36,326 nucleotides of DNA from an uncultured Gammaproteobacteria bacterium (GTDB taxonomy: Bacteria; Pseudomonadota; Gammaproteobacteria; Pseudomonadales; Pseudohongiellaceae): positions 1-36,326 of the forward strand of contig CAJWVZ010000022.1 of NCBI GenBank assembly GCA_913048385.1, in the 5' to 3' direction. This document shows, piece after piece, positions 1 through 8,663 of this stretch (position 1 is its first letter; every line of letters begins with the position of its first letter). The position numbers and the translations under genes are program-made. Under the pieces are notes generated by a model. That model saw nothing but the letters and a program-made list of their open reading frames with translations. It made no database searches and was not told where the DNA came from.

Positions 1-330
<330 letters not shown>

Positions 331-610
331 ATAATCATTGGCTTTTGCGCGAAGCAAAAAAGCCGGGGACAGATCTTTAGCTCTGTCCCCCTTTAAAAAG
401 CTTCGTAAGAATCCAAAGGTTGTATGAAAAAGCAACTATAACTACTTCAGTACAAACGGATATTGGATACTACAGGACTCACAAGGTCCGATTGGCTCCA
501 AGCTTGTACTAACTTGTTAGAATCAAACTGATTACATTCTTCATTTATCGAATTGTTAAGAACATGATGAAGGGTACATACCTAGTGGTTGTTCCCGGAA
601 TCGTCAGAAT
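331..610 (+). other. 23S-5S internal transcribed spacer
   Basis: This 280-base spacer between 23S and 5S holds no tRNA and no credible ORF. The only clear structure is the hairpin at 365-390, listed separately. The rest is AT-rich and presumably holds rRNA processing sites, which I could not define. Confidence 0.8.
365..390 (+). repeat. Perfect 9-bp hairpin with GGGGACAGA arms
   Basis: GGGGACAGA at 365-373 pairs perfectly with TCTGTCCCC at 382-390 around an 8-base loop. It lies in the rRNA spacer. The arm resembles a GGGGACAGAT-type palindrome that I recall as dispersed in many gammaproteobacterial genomes, often near REP-associated (RAYT) transposases. No transposase is present here. It could instead be a processing stem of the rRNA precursor. 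Confidence 0.5.
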
Positions 611-730
611 TGCCTGACGACAATAGCGAGTGTGAACCACCTGATCCCATACCGAACTCAGAAGTGAAACCGCTCAGCGCCGATGGTAGTGTGGGGCTTC
701 CCCATGTGAGAGTAGGTCATTGTCAGGCAT
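611..730 (+). rRNA. rrf: 5S rRNA
   Basis: The 120 bases run from TGCCTGACGA to GTCAGGCAT, and these ends pair as the terminal helix (TGCCTGAC with GTCAGGCA). Internal blocks ACCGAACTCAGAAGTGAAAC and GCCGATGGTAGTGTGGGG are typical of gammaproteobacterial 5S rRNA. It is co-transcribed with the upstream 23S and followed at once by a terminator. Confidence 0.97.
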
Positions 731-737
731 CTTTTTT

Positions 738-778
738 AAAAAATCCCCGTGTTGGTTTCAACGCGGGGATTTTTTTTT
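738..778 (+). terminator. Intrinsic terminator of the rRNA operon
   Basis: AAATCCCCGTGTT pairs with AACGCGGGGATTT (one G-U wobble) around a six-base loop and is followed by a run of T. It lies eight bases after the 5S gene, so it closes the rRNA operon. Confidence 0.93.
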
Positions 779-873
779 AAAAAAGTTTATCTCAGTAGCG
801 CAAGAGGTTTTAATAGACATCGATCAACAACGGAATTTTATGATTTTTGTAAGAGTGTCATTCACTAAGAAGA

Positions 874-2370
874 ATGAAAATGATTGATCCACTGAACATC
901 GCTTCGCTGTTGCCAATTGCAGTCACTCTTGTTATCTCGATAGCTTTAAGAGATGTAATTCTTGGTCTTTTTCTAGGGCTCTTAAGCGGAGTTCTAATGG
1001 TTTATGGGCCTAACCCGTTACAAGCCGTCAATCTCCTGGTTAGAGACTATTTGGTCCCTCAAGTAATAGATCCCTATAATGCCGGAGTTCTTATATTACT
1101 TGCCTTTATCGGTGGTTTCGTCGCATTAATGGAGACTTCTGGGGGCGGAGAAGCATTTACTGCATCTGTTAAGCGTTTCGTAAAGAATACGCTTAGGCTT
1201 CAGGTTAGCGCATGGTTGGGCGGAATAGTGGTATTTTTCTCTGACCTTGGTACCCCTCTTATCGTCGGTCCAATATTTCAGACGTTAGTTGATAGGATTG
1301 GTGTTTCAAGAGAAAAACTTGCATTTATAATCGACTCAACAGCATCGCCAGTCGCTATCTTAGTCCCTTTTATTGGATGGGGCGTATATATCATGGGCCT
1401 GCTAGCTCAGCAGTTTGAGGTTTTAGACATAACCACAAGTGATTTTGAGGGCTTGATCGGCGCATTACCCTATCAGTTTTACGCATGGCTATCATTGATC
1501 GCTATTCCAACGTTAGCTTTTGCAAAATTTGATTTTGGTCCAATGTTGGCTGCGGAAGGCAGAGCTTTTCTGAAAAGCACAGACATATGTGAAACTCCTG
1601 CGCTTAAAAATTCAGAATTGCCTCCGAGAGCAAAAACTTCATTTGTGTGGTTACCGTTGGTAATCCTCGGCGGGGTGCTGGGGTTATCTTTGGGCCCTCT
1701 AGGCTTTCCGTTTGTGGCCATAAGTGGCTCGGATTTTCGAGCCGGGTTGTCCACTGCATACGTTTATGCCGCGGTTTCTCTTGTGCTTCTAATGGCCTTT
1801 TATAAAGTAAGGTCGACCATGGATAGTTTAAAAGTTTATTTAAATGGTATGGGCCGAATGATGCACGTTGCCGCATTGCTAATTCTAGCTTGGGCACTGT
1901 CCGACTTGCTGAGTGAAATTGGTGCGGATACTTACATTTCGTCGGTAGTTGTGGCTAACATAGCACCTGGCTTGTTTGCAGTTCTTATTTTTATGACCTC
2001 CTGCTTAATTTCATTTGCAACCGGTTCAAGCTGGGGTACTTTTGCGATTATGTTTCCCTTAATCGTGCCTGCAGCTTTTGCAATATCCGCTCCGCTGTCG
2101 GTTTGTATTGGAGCGGTCTTGTCTGGGGGCTTGTTTGGGGATCACTGCTCTCCTATTTCTGAGACCACGATACTCTCATCAATGGGTGCAGGTTGCGAAC
2201 CGATCGAACATTTCCGCACACAGCTACCTTATGCGTTAGCGAATGGCTTTTTATCATTAATTGGATTTCTAATGGCCGGATTCTACCCGAATGCTGGAAT
2301 TTTAATGGTACTTATAGCGCTACAAGGGCTCGCAATTTTTAGTTTACGAAAACATGTGAATATGAAGTGA
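874..2370 (+). CDS. NhaC-family Na+/H+ antiporter-type membrane protein
   Basis: This is a 498-residue polytopic inner-membrane protein with about 11-13 hydrophobic segments. The pattern fits the NhaC / Na+:H+ antiporter family: a SDLGTPLIVGP-like loop near residue 125, STASPVAILVPFIGWG near residue 155, and a C-terminal FATGSSWGTFAIMFPL block followed by GGLFGDHCSPISETTILSS. Family members exchange Na+ for H+ or couple Na+/H+ to organic anions and amino acids. Substrate cannot be set from sequence. The second ATG at 880 has better spacing from the weak AAGAAGA than the first at 874, so the start is uncertain by two codons. It is the first gene after the rRNA terminator. Confidence 0.88.
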   Translation: MKMIDPLNIASLLPIAVTLVISIALRDVILGLFLGLLSGVLMVYGPNPLQAVNLLVRDYLVPQVIDPYNAGVLILLAFIGGFVALMETSGGGEAFTASVKRFVKNTLRLQVSAWLGGIVVFFSDLGTPLIVGPIFQTLVDRIGVSREKLAFIIDSTASPVAILVPFIGWGVYIMGLLAQQFEVLDITTSDFEGLIGALPYQFYAWLSLIAIPTLAFAKFDFGPMLAAEGRAFLKSTDICETPALKNSELPPRAKTSFVWLPLVILGGVLGLSLGPLGFPFVAISGSDFRAGLSTAYVYAAVSLVLLMAFYKVRSTMDSLKVYLNGMGRMMHVAALLILAWALSDLLSEIGADTYISSVVVANIAPGLFAVLIFMTSCLISFATGSSWGTFAIMFPLIVPAAFAISAPLSVCIGAVLSGGLFGDHCSPISETTILSSMGAGCEPIEHFRTQLPYALANGFLSLIGFLMAGFYPNAGILMVLIALQGLAIFSLRKHVNMK

Positions 2371-2459
2371 GTTTAACTGCGTGCGAGAGAGGTTTGGAGC
2401 TCGATGTTCTGCAAGTACGGTAGTAGTAGCTGAGTATATGTTGAATTCAACGGTAAATC

Positions 2460-2499
2460 TTATTGTGTTTTTAGGCCCAGGAGCCTAAAAACACAATAA
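2460..2499. repeat. Perfect 17-bp inverted repeat between convergent genes
   Basis: TTATTGTGTTTTTAGGC at 2460-2476 is followed by a six-base loop and its exact reverse complement ending at 2499. It lies between the ends of the convergent genes 874-2370 and 2512-3429, so termination is likely. The layout is odd: the T-tract precedes and the A-tract follows the GC core on the plus strand, and the mirror holds on the minus strand. No T-run follows the stem in either direction. Confidence 0.6.
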
Positions 2500-2511
2500 A
2501 AAAACTAGTTA

Positions 2512-3429
2512 TTAAAGACGTATAAACGCGAGAGAGTAGTTCGGGTTCATCGGAATTACTAATTGATTTTGAATGGAGTCGTAACACATAGAGGCAGCGC
2601 TCGGAATTCCAGAAGCGATAATCTCAGCGCCATTTGAGTCGATTTTTGAGACACTGCCAAACCGTACACTACTTACGTATTTCGTTCCGTCAGGCAGAAT
2701 AACCACTCCATCATTGCCGGCTTCTACCGCGTTTTCTTCCTTAACAACTTGGCCGTTTGTATTGTAAGTAATCACAGCGGTGTCTCCAATATTGACAATT
2801 ACGATGTTGCCATCGTTATCCATGGCGACCCCGTTAGGGCTGTTGAGGGGAGCCCCCTCTGCGAACACAGAGACTTCACCATCGCTCGTGATTTTATAGA
2901 GTGTACTAGTGGTAGTGTTTGAGAGGTAAGCTGTTCCATTGCCGTCGCCTGCTATTCCATTGATAAATCCAGTTCCAGGTATTGCTACAGCGGCTAAAGG
3001 TTGCCCGGTTGATAAATCAAAAGACCTAACATGACGGGATCCATTGTCTGCGGTGTACAAGATGTCGCCCGCAATCGCGCTGCCGATCGGGTCATGGAGC
3101 TCAAGACCGTCTCGAGTTGCCCCTATCCACTTCGTAGTATGTACGCTGCCGTCTGGGTTAATCAAAGAAACATAGCCATCGTTATCGGGTGTGTCTCCAC
3201 TGTTGCCTCGGTTCATTGCCAGTATGAGATTTCTCTCTGGATCGAAGGTGCAGCTTTCCGTAAAGTGGAAGCTACCGAAAACTTTTACGTTGGATGATAG
3301 CTCCATCCTTTCTCCAGCTTGGTTAACTGCGCCAATAGGCAACCCCGCCTGAAACTCTTGCGCGGTGATCGGCGTGGTGAGAACAAAAACTCCAAATAAC
3401 GTTGTCAATTTCAACGAAAAACTATTCAT
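2512..3429 (-). CDS. Secreted SMP-30/NHL-like beta-propeller protein
   Basis: The 305-residue protein begins with a signal peptide (hydrophobic residues about 7-23, likely cleaved after TPITAQ). The rest shows repeated propeller blades such as GIAGDGNGTAYLSN, GVAMDNDGNIVIVN and a GSRHVRSFD strand, as in the SMP-30/gluconolactonase/NHL superfamily. That places it in the periplasm or outside the cell, as a binding protein or a lactonase-like hydrolase. It lacks the residues that mark the PAL-like propeller at 27967-29160. The start has a good AAGGAG site. Function is not assignable beyond the fold. Confidence 0.75.
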   Translation of the reverse strand: MNSFSLKLTTLFGVFVLTTPITAQEFQAGLPIGAVNQAGERMELSSNVKVFGSFHFTESCTFDPERNLILAMNRGNSGDTPDNDGYVSLINPDGSVHTTKWIGATRDGLELHDPIGSAIAGDILYTADNGSRHVRSFDLSTGQPLAAVAIPGTGFINGIAGDGNGTAYLSNTTTSTLYKITSDGEVSVFAEGAPLNSPNGVAMDNDGNIVIVNIGDTAVITYNTNGQVVKEENAVEAGNDGVVILPDGTKYVSSVRFGSVSKIDSNGAEIIASGIPSAASMCYDSIQNQLVIPMNPNYSLAFIRL

Positions 3430-3601
3430 GAGTGGCTCCTTAACGGTTATTTAAATTTGTTAAATTTTTAGAGATAGAAACAATTTACATTGTTTCTTTT
3501 TTTTTTAATAGGGTTGTATACAAACAAGGGCCACTTTTAACTTTTTATATAGCAATATAGCTGTTTTAGGAGGCATCTGATGTTTAAGTGTAGCGACAAT
3601 T

Positions 3602-3637
3602 AAAAAGCCGGCTAATTTGAATTAACCGGCTTTTTTG
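3602..3637 (-). terminator. Hairpin terminator downstream of the gene at 3683-5011
   Basis: AAAAAGCCGG and CCGGCTTTTT arms enclose a further TAAT/ATTA pairing with one mismatch, and T-runs follow on both strands. It lies between the stop of the minus-strand gene at 3683 and the start of the next minus-strand gene at 3429. It therefore separates the two transcripts. Confidence 0.85.
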
Positions 3638-3682
3638 AGGTTTTTAACAGGCACCCCGTATAAGGGAACCTAATGAGAGTTG

Positions 3683-5011
3683 TTAGTCATTCGCGCTTGC
3701 AAGGTTTCTTGCTTCTTTCTCTTTTCTCTCAGCGACTAGCTTATCGAAACCTTCGTCATCGAGATGGGTAATAGCGAGCCACGCGTGGGTCATTTCATCG
3801 CCAGTTCTGCTACCACCTACAACCCACATTTCTGAATCAGGATTGTTTGGATTTTCGGCCGTGTTGTCATACCACTGCTTTAACACAATTACAGCACCGG
3901 TTGGAATTAAAGGCGCAACGTCTTGATCGTACAGGTGGCTGTGATGCCAGGTAGCGCTCCACTTAGACACTTGACTGATTTGCTCAGTGCGGCCAGTTTC
4001 GGGGTAAAAGATTTCTAAACTAGCTGCATTCATGCGCAGATGTCCATGCGGTTGAAAGCTATCCAAGCGAACTGGGTGGTCAAAACTGTGGAATCCTTGG
4101 GTCATCAAAAAACCATTTGGCGGGATCACGATGTCACTTTGATCTCCCAAACGGTAAAGAGCGAGGTCCTGCTTGTACTTAAGCTCCTTGCTCTCTTCGG
4201 CGCTGTAAAGCCACATACCTATCTCCACAACGTTATCCTTGATGATGGATCCAGGAGCCATGGCTCCGAGTCCGCCAGGAAACATGTGAATGTCCCATCT
4301 GATTTCTGCGCCAGCAGGAATGGTGCGACACACACCCTCAGGAACAATTTCACCCCACTTACCCATGGCGTACTCAGTTAGCATTCCCTCGCGACCCTCT
4401 TCAGTCATAATGTTTGAGTTCGCATGGTGGACAACCGATTTCGCGTCACCTCGAGGCTTTACTTGTAAAGCCCGGATGCAACGATCTTCAGTAATACCGC
4501 TAGCTACGATGTGCTTGTGCCACAGGTCGTTTCCGTTGGCAGGAATATCTATTGGCGTCGAAGGAATAATGACAGTTGGAGCGCCAAACTGAGGTTCGAA
4601 ATTCCAAGCCTCTGGGTCAGGGAGATCAAGCGGGGGCAGAGGCCTGTCGGGATCGCCAAGAGGGGAGCCTTCATTTACCCAAGCCACCACGGCATCAATT
4701 TCGCTTTGCTCGAGGCGCCAATCGCCTTCTAGGTCTTGTATTCCAATGCCATGGTCGTACGCATAGGGAGGCATTTCTCTGTTTGCGACCCTCATCTGGA
4801 TTAAGGGTGCCCAAGGGCGAACTTGGTCATAGCTTTCGAATGCCATGGGTCCAATGCCGCCCTCGCGATGACAGACTGCACAATTTTCATTAATAATGCG
4901 TCCAATCTCTCCGTTATAGGTCAGATCGAGCGCGTCGTGTGTCTGTGCTTGCGCAAAAACACTAGCGGTCAGGCCGGCTAGTAAAGAACCTAGAATTTTT
5001 AAGGCTTTCAT
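3683..5011 (-). CDS. Cytochrome c / PHM-like copper type II monooxygenase (no redoxin domain)
   Basis: This 442-residue exported protein (signal peptide residues 1-22) has a heme domain with CAVCH at 44-48 and a downstream EMPPYAYD that probably gives the axial Met. A C-terminal domain resembles peptidylglycine alpha-hydroxylating monooxygenase. Putative CuH ligands are H195-H196 (VVHHANS) plus the His of DIHMFPGG; putative CuM ligands are H322 and H324 (PHGHLRM) and M407 (GDEMTH). This suggests O2-dependent hydroxylation in the periplasm with electrons entering through the fused heme. Substrate is unknown. An upstream in-frame ATG at 5029 exists, but ATG 5011 is chosen because GAGGAG precedes it at ideal spacing. 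Unlike its three paralogs here it lacks the redoxin domain. Confidence 0.8.
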   Translation of the reverse strand: MKALKILGSLLAGLTASVFAQAQTHDALDLTYNGEIGRIINENCAVCHREGGIGPMAFESYDQVRPWAPLIQMRVANREMPPYAYDHGIGIQDLEGDWRLEQSEIDAVVAWVNEGSPLGDPDRPLPPLDLPDPEAWNFEPQFGAPTVIIPSTPIDIPANGNDLWHKHIVASGITEDRCIRALQVKPRGDAKSVVHHANSNIMTEEGREGMLTEYAMGKWGEIVPEGVCRTIPAGAEIRWDIHMFPGGLGAMAPGSIIKDNVVEIGMWLYSAEESKELKYKQDLALYRLGDQSDIVIPPNGFLMTQGFHSFDHPVRLDSFQPHGHLRMNAASLEIFYPETGRTEQISQVSKWSATWHHSHLYDQDVAPLIPTGAVIVLKQWYDNTAENPNNPDSEMWVVGGSRTGDEMTHAWLAITHLDDEGFDKLVAERKEKEARNLASAND

Positions 5012-5092
5012 GATTTCTCCTCGTTGCACGTAACTCTTTGATTTAAAAAGACAAAATAAAAATTAAAATTCCGAAAATTGTCTTTAATTAGC

Positions 5093-5104
5093 ACTCGTAC
5101 GAGT
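5093..5104. promoter_or_regulatory. 12-bp perfect palindrome ACTCGTACGAGT
   Basis: The palindrome lies 82-93 bases upstream of the start of the cytochrome c/monooxygenase gene, within AT-rich intergenic DNA. It could be an operator for a dimeric repressor. No regulator gene is visible in the window and no clear -35/-10 pair overlaps it, so the role is a guess. Confidence 0.3.
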
Positions 5105-5298
5105 CTATAACATTTATCTAATCAGAAACAGTATATTTTGTGACTAATTGCAATACAACGCTGGGTAAAGTTTCTTAGTTTATCGAGCGATCGCACCAAA
5201 ATTGATCGAGTTATTTAGGCGGTTTCAGCGCCAGCAAGCTCAGCTTATATCCCGCCAATCCGGCGTCAACAAAAACCAAGCCGCTTCCCTACAATATA

Positions 5299-6240
5299 TT
5301 AAGGCGTGACTGTAATGTTCTGATATATATTAGTCCAACAGCACTGGTCGCCGTTCGAGCTGTCCGGAGCCTGAAAATTGTTAGCCTTTACATGCAGAAT
5401 GTATTCCCCCGGCGCTGAGAACGTTGCATAAACTGGCGCCGATCCGTTACCACCCTTAACTTCAACCGAATTTGCTCCGGGTTCTCTGTAGAACTGAAAA
5501 CGAAAGTCGTCAGGTTCATATGGGTTGACTGGAGCTGGGGTTGTCTCGTGCCTGGAAAATATAACATCGCCGGGCCCCTGAAACTTGTTGTAAACCACAC
5601 CTACCGAGAGCGCCTCAGCGAATCTTGGGTCTGAAGTGTCTCGCTCTGACGGATCGTTAACGTTCACAACCAACTCCACATTGCTACCGGCTTTTACCAT
5701 ACCTTGGTGATCGGAAGTTTGTGCTGACAATCCTACTTTTAACGGACCGGCGTCAGCAAATCCAAGCAGAGGTTGCATTGAGCCTTGTGGCCTTGGAAGG
5801 ATAAAGTCGAGTTCATAAGCGGCGGCGCCAGCGCGGCCGGGAACTTTAAGTGTTTCACTACCACCGGTTGTTACATACCACCAAACGTCCTCATCTGCCT
5901 CCGCTTCTGGGACGGTAACGGCAAAGACTCCGGTGCCCCTTCCGGCAGGGAAATGGGTTGGCTGCATTCCATTATATTTCTCGGGTTCAATGTAGTTGTT
6001 TGGTCCGACAGGAATATCTAATGCTTGATCATTTCTGTTGATAAAGCCAAAGGAAAAGCTGGTCGTCCCGTCAGTGTTGGCAACCCAACCCTCCATAACA
6101 GGCACAAGAGGCATGCCAGCGGGCGGAGGGAGAGACAAGAAGCGTTCTCCAAAATTTGAGGTTTGGGCTACTGCTGCTGTACTAACAAACAGCAAAATAC
6201 TTACTAACGACGGAATAAACATTCTTCTTCTGTGTTGCAT
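5299..6240 (-). CDS. Secreted protein of unknown function
   Basis: This 313-residue exported protein has a signal peptide (RRRMF, hydrophobic core, cut near AVAQT). The mature part is rich in beta-strand: FGFINRNDQALDIPVGPNN, then a WWYVTTGG segment, and a C-terminal Ig/PKD-like APGEYILHVKANN followed by a CCW motif. No catalytic motif is seen. I recall similar secreted proteins with a 'folded INRN...VGPNN' start near cytochrome c/PHM-like genes in Acidobacteria and related groups, which I cannot verify. ATG 6240 is preferred to 6255 because GGGGAG lies eight bases upstream. It may share a role with the monooxygenase gene 288 bases downstream. Confidence 0.65.
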   Translation of the reverse strand: MQHRRRMFIPSLVSILLFVSTAAVAQTSNFGERFLSLPPPAGMPLVPVMEGWVANTDGTTSFSFGFINRNDQALDIPVGPNNYIEPEKYNGMQPTHFPAGRGTGVFAVTVPEAEADEDVWWYVTTGGSETLKVPGRAGAAAYELDFILPRPQGSMQPLLGFADAGPLKVGLSAQTSDHQGMVKAGSNVELVVNVNDPSERDTSDPRFAEALSVGVVYNKFQGPGDVIFSRHETTPAPVNPYEPDDFRFQFYREPGANSVEVKGGNGSAPVYATFSAPGEYILHVKANNFQAPDSSNGDQCCWTNIYQNITVTP

Positions 6241-6679
6241 TTCTGGTCTCCCCAAGATCGAGTTCGTAATCTAAACAGGTGTCGGTCGAGTTTTAAGCGT
6301 CTGGCCATGCCCGTTACGTTTATCATTTTGATCGACGTGCGTCACTTCCAGTGTGTCTGGTGTGAGACTGCTACCTCGATTATTAGTTTGGGTAGGATAA
6401 ACGCCATTGCCCGCTTAGTCTAGATCATCAAGTCGCCAATCTACCTTAGTTGGGTTTTATTTTTAAACAAAGTGTAACAGGATTCTTTTTTTCTAGCCGT
6501 TCTGCATTTGTCTGGAGAAAGATAGCAAAGGCTGTTCAGCGTGGCTTTATAGTCAGGGGGGTAATTTTGTAATCGATTGAGCAGCCGTTTGCCGCCTTCT
6601 TTATTCATTTCTTTTCAATAGAAGTAAACAGTTGGGGTAGAATGTATATCTGTGAACTAAATCGCTACTTGAGAGAGAT
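6241..6679. other. 439-bp divergent intergenic region
   Basis: This gap separates the minus-strand gene starting at 6240 from the plus-strand gene starting at 6680, so it must hold promoters for both. A possible -10 TAGAAT at 6638-6643 lies 37 bases upstream of the plus-strand start, with only a poor -35 match. I see no ORF of credible composition, no RNA gene and no strong hairpin. Confidence 0.5.
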
Positions 6680-8539
6680 ATGAAGTTTAAAAAAATCACT
6701 GTGAGGCATTTTCGCGCATTTTATTTTAATAAGATTTTTGCTAATTGTGCGCGAATCGGTTCACTCTGTTGCGAGCGAGTAAGATTGACAGGGACACTCA
6801 CAGCGGGTTTTTATCTTTTCACCGTCTTAAATGCATTTGTCTTCACTTCATCGGTGCATGCCGCGCTAGACAGAGTCAGTGATTTTGCACTTGTTGATAC
6901 TCGCGGCAACTTCCATCAATTCAGCCGATATCGACATTTGAATGGTATCGTAATGATGTCCTTCGATGAGAAATGCGAGCAGATGCCTCAAGCCATTGAG
7001 CGATTAAGACAATTGGAAAATAAGTTTCTTGATTCTAATTTGGTATTTTTGCTGATAGATGCCCAAGGGCGTGACCGAAACGATATAGATAACCTACCGA
7101 TTCTAGAGGGTGATAAATACCTACCCCTTTTGGAGGATGATGGTCAATTGGTCTCTGAGCTTTTGGATTTTAAAGAAGTTGGGGAAATTCGGGTTCTCAA
7201 TCCAGGCAGGTTGAATGTTTATTTTGAGGGGGGGTTGTCGGAGATCGAGGACGATTCGACTTTATCTTCAATGTTGGCAAATTTACAAGATGCTCCGCCA
7301 AGTAATACGGTCGTACAAAGTAATCAGGTACTGAATGGCTCTAAAGGATGTCCCATTTCTTTTCCAGACCGCGACGAACACAAAAAAAATCCGCCGAGCT
7401 ATTCGACTGACGTTGCGCCGATCATTATTGAGAAGTGCGCGGAATGCCACCGTCAAGACGGAGTGGGCCCCTTTGCGATGGATAGTTATATTATGCTCTT
7501 GGGGTGGTCCCCGATGATCAGAGAGGTTCTGCTTAATAAGCGCATGCCGCCGGCTCAGGTCGATCCTTATTTCGGGTACTCGGAAATGGCGCGATATCTA
7601 AGTGATGCAGAGCGACAAACAATTGTGCACTGGATCGACAATCGAGCGCCGCGCGGAGATGATGAGTTAGATCCTCTAGCTGAACATGCAGAAAAACTGA
7701 AGGGCGAAACGACCGATTGGATCCTCGGTGATCCAGACTTCATCGTTTCAACCGACTCAAACGCAGTGCCTTCTACTGGTGTGATGGACTACCTGTACTC
7801 TGACGTCGAGCTGCCGTTTGCCGAAGATAGATGGTTGAGAGCGCTTCAGTTTAAACCGGGCGATTCTTCTGTCCTTCATCATCTAATGGCATTTGTGACT
7901 GATCCGGAAGAAGATTTTTGGGGTGAGGAAAGAAATAAAGAAGTTGCGGTGAGGCGATTTGTTGAGGGTTTTTCGCCCGGCTCTCAGACCGTCACAGAGT
8001 TTGATTTGGAAACCGGCGTTTTTATTCCTGCGGGTCACCGGTTATCGTTGCAATTTCATTATGTAACGAATGGTCAGTCTACAGAAGACATAACGCAAAT
8101 TGGTCTGTATTTTGCGGACGCCCCTCCGAAATCAGAACAACTTGTTATCGCTTTGTCGAAACGGTTTGTGCTCCCGCCAAATAAACCTAATTTTGAGCTC
8201 GAAGCCGAACACGTTGTTGGTCAAGATATAGTTGTGACTGGAGTACGAGCGAGGATGAGTTATCGGGGAAAAAAAATGAAATTTGTTGTCTCCGATCCAG
8301 ACGGACGCGAGGAAGTTATATTTAGCGTCCCAGCCTATAACTATGGTTGGCAGCCGCATTACAAATTAGAACAGCCGGTGTCGATCGCTGCTGGAAGCAC
8401 CCTCCGAGTGGTTGGCGCGTTGGATAATTCAGTTTCCAACCCAACGAATCCAGATCCTGACAAGGAAATAGTTTCTGGATTTAATAGCTGGGAAGAAATG
8501 TTCACTGGTTATTTCACATATTATCAGAAGGTTAATTGA
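6680..8539 (+). CDS. Redoxin-cytochrome c-PHM-like fusion with altered CuM site
   Basis: This 619-residue exported fusion has a long N-region and a hydrophobic signal at about 39-60. A redoxin-like domain spans roughly 62-200, starting DFALVDTRGNFHQFSRYRH, with a single Cys at C99. A heme domain follows with CAECH at 253-257 and a probable axial Met in KRMPP (M289). The C-terminal third is PHM-like: H400-H401 (VLHHLMAF) and H460 (LQFHYVT) fit the CuH ligands and M607 (WEEMF) fits the CuM Met. The CuM His-x-His of its paralogs is replaced by R525-M526-S527, so copper hydroxylation may be lost. GAGAGAG precedes the start. It appears to head the run of plus-strand genes to 12342. Confidence 0.82.
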   Translation: MKFKKITVRHFRAFYFNKIFANCARIGSLCCERVRLTGTLTAGFYLFTVLNAFVFTSSVHAALDRVSDFALVDTRGNFHQFSRYRHLNGIVMMSFDEKCEQMPQAIERLRQLENKFLDSNLVFLLIDAQGRDRNDIDNLPILEGDKYLPLLEDDGQLVSELLDFKEVGEIRVLNPGRLNVYFEGGLSEIEDDSTLSSMLANLQDAPPSNTVVQSNQVLNGSKGCPISFPDRDEHKKNPPSYSTDVAPIIIEKCAECHRQDGVGPFAMDSYIMLLGWSPMIREVLLNKRMPPAQVDPYFGYSEMARYLSDAERQTIVHWIDNRAPRGDDELDPLAEHAEKLKGETTDWILGDPDFIVSTDSNAVPSTGVMDYLYSDVELPFAEDRWLRALQFKPGDSSVLHHLMAFVTDPEEDFWGEERNKEVAVRRFVEGFSPGSQTVTEFDLETGVFIPAGHRLSLQFHYVTNGQSTEDITQIGLYFADAPPKSEQLVIALSKRFVLPPNKPNFELEAEHVVGQDIVVTGVRARMSYRGKKMKFVVSDPDGREEVIFSVPAYNYGWQPHYKLEQPVSIAAGSTLRVVGALDNSVSNPTNPDPDKEIVSGFNSWEEMFTGYFTYYQKVN

Positions 8540-8663
8540 CTCTTTTTAAGAGAGAGGCTTTGCTGATCCAGTTCGCTTGGATTAACTCGAATTCTTTCCA
8601 TCAAAAGGTAGAACTTTTTAATGGGTGTGCTTTTATGCTCGTAGGGACAAGGTAATTGTTGAC

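Noticed and set aside
589..780. 63-codon ORF over the 5S gene
   Set aside because: It covers the 5S rRNA and its terminator, which explain the sequence.
2512..3429. Second PAL-like candidate
   Set aside because: It is a propeller, but the HG, DGY and PHS motifs of the PAL-like gene are absent, so it was left as SMP-30/NHL-like.
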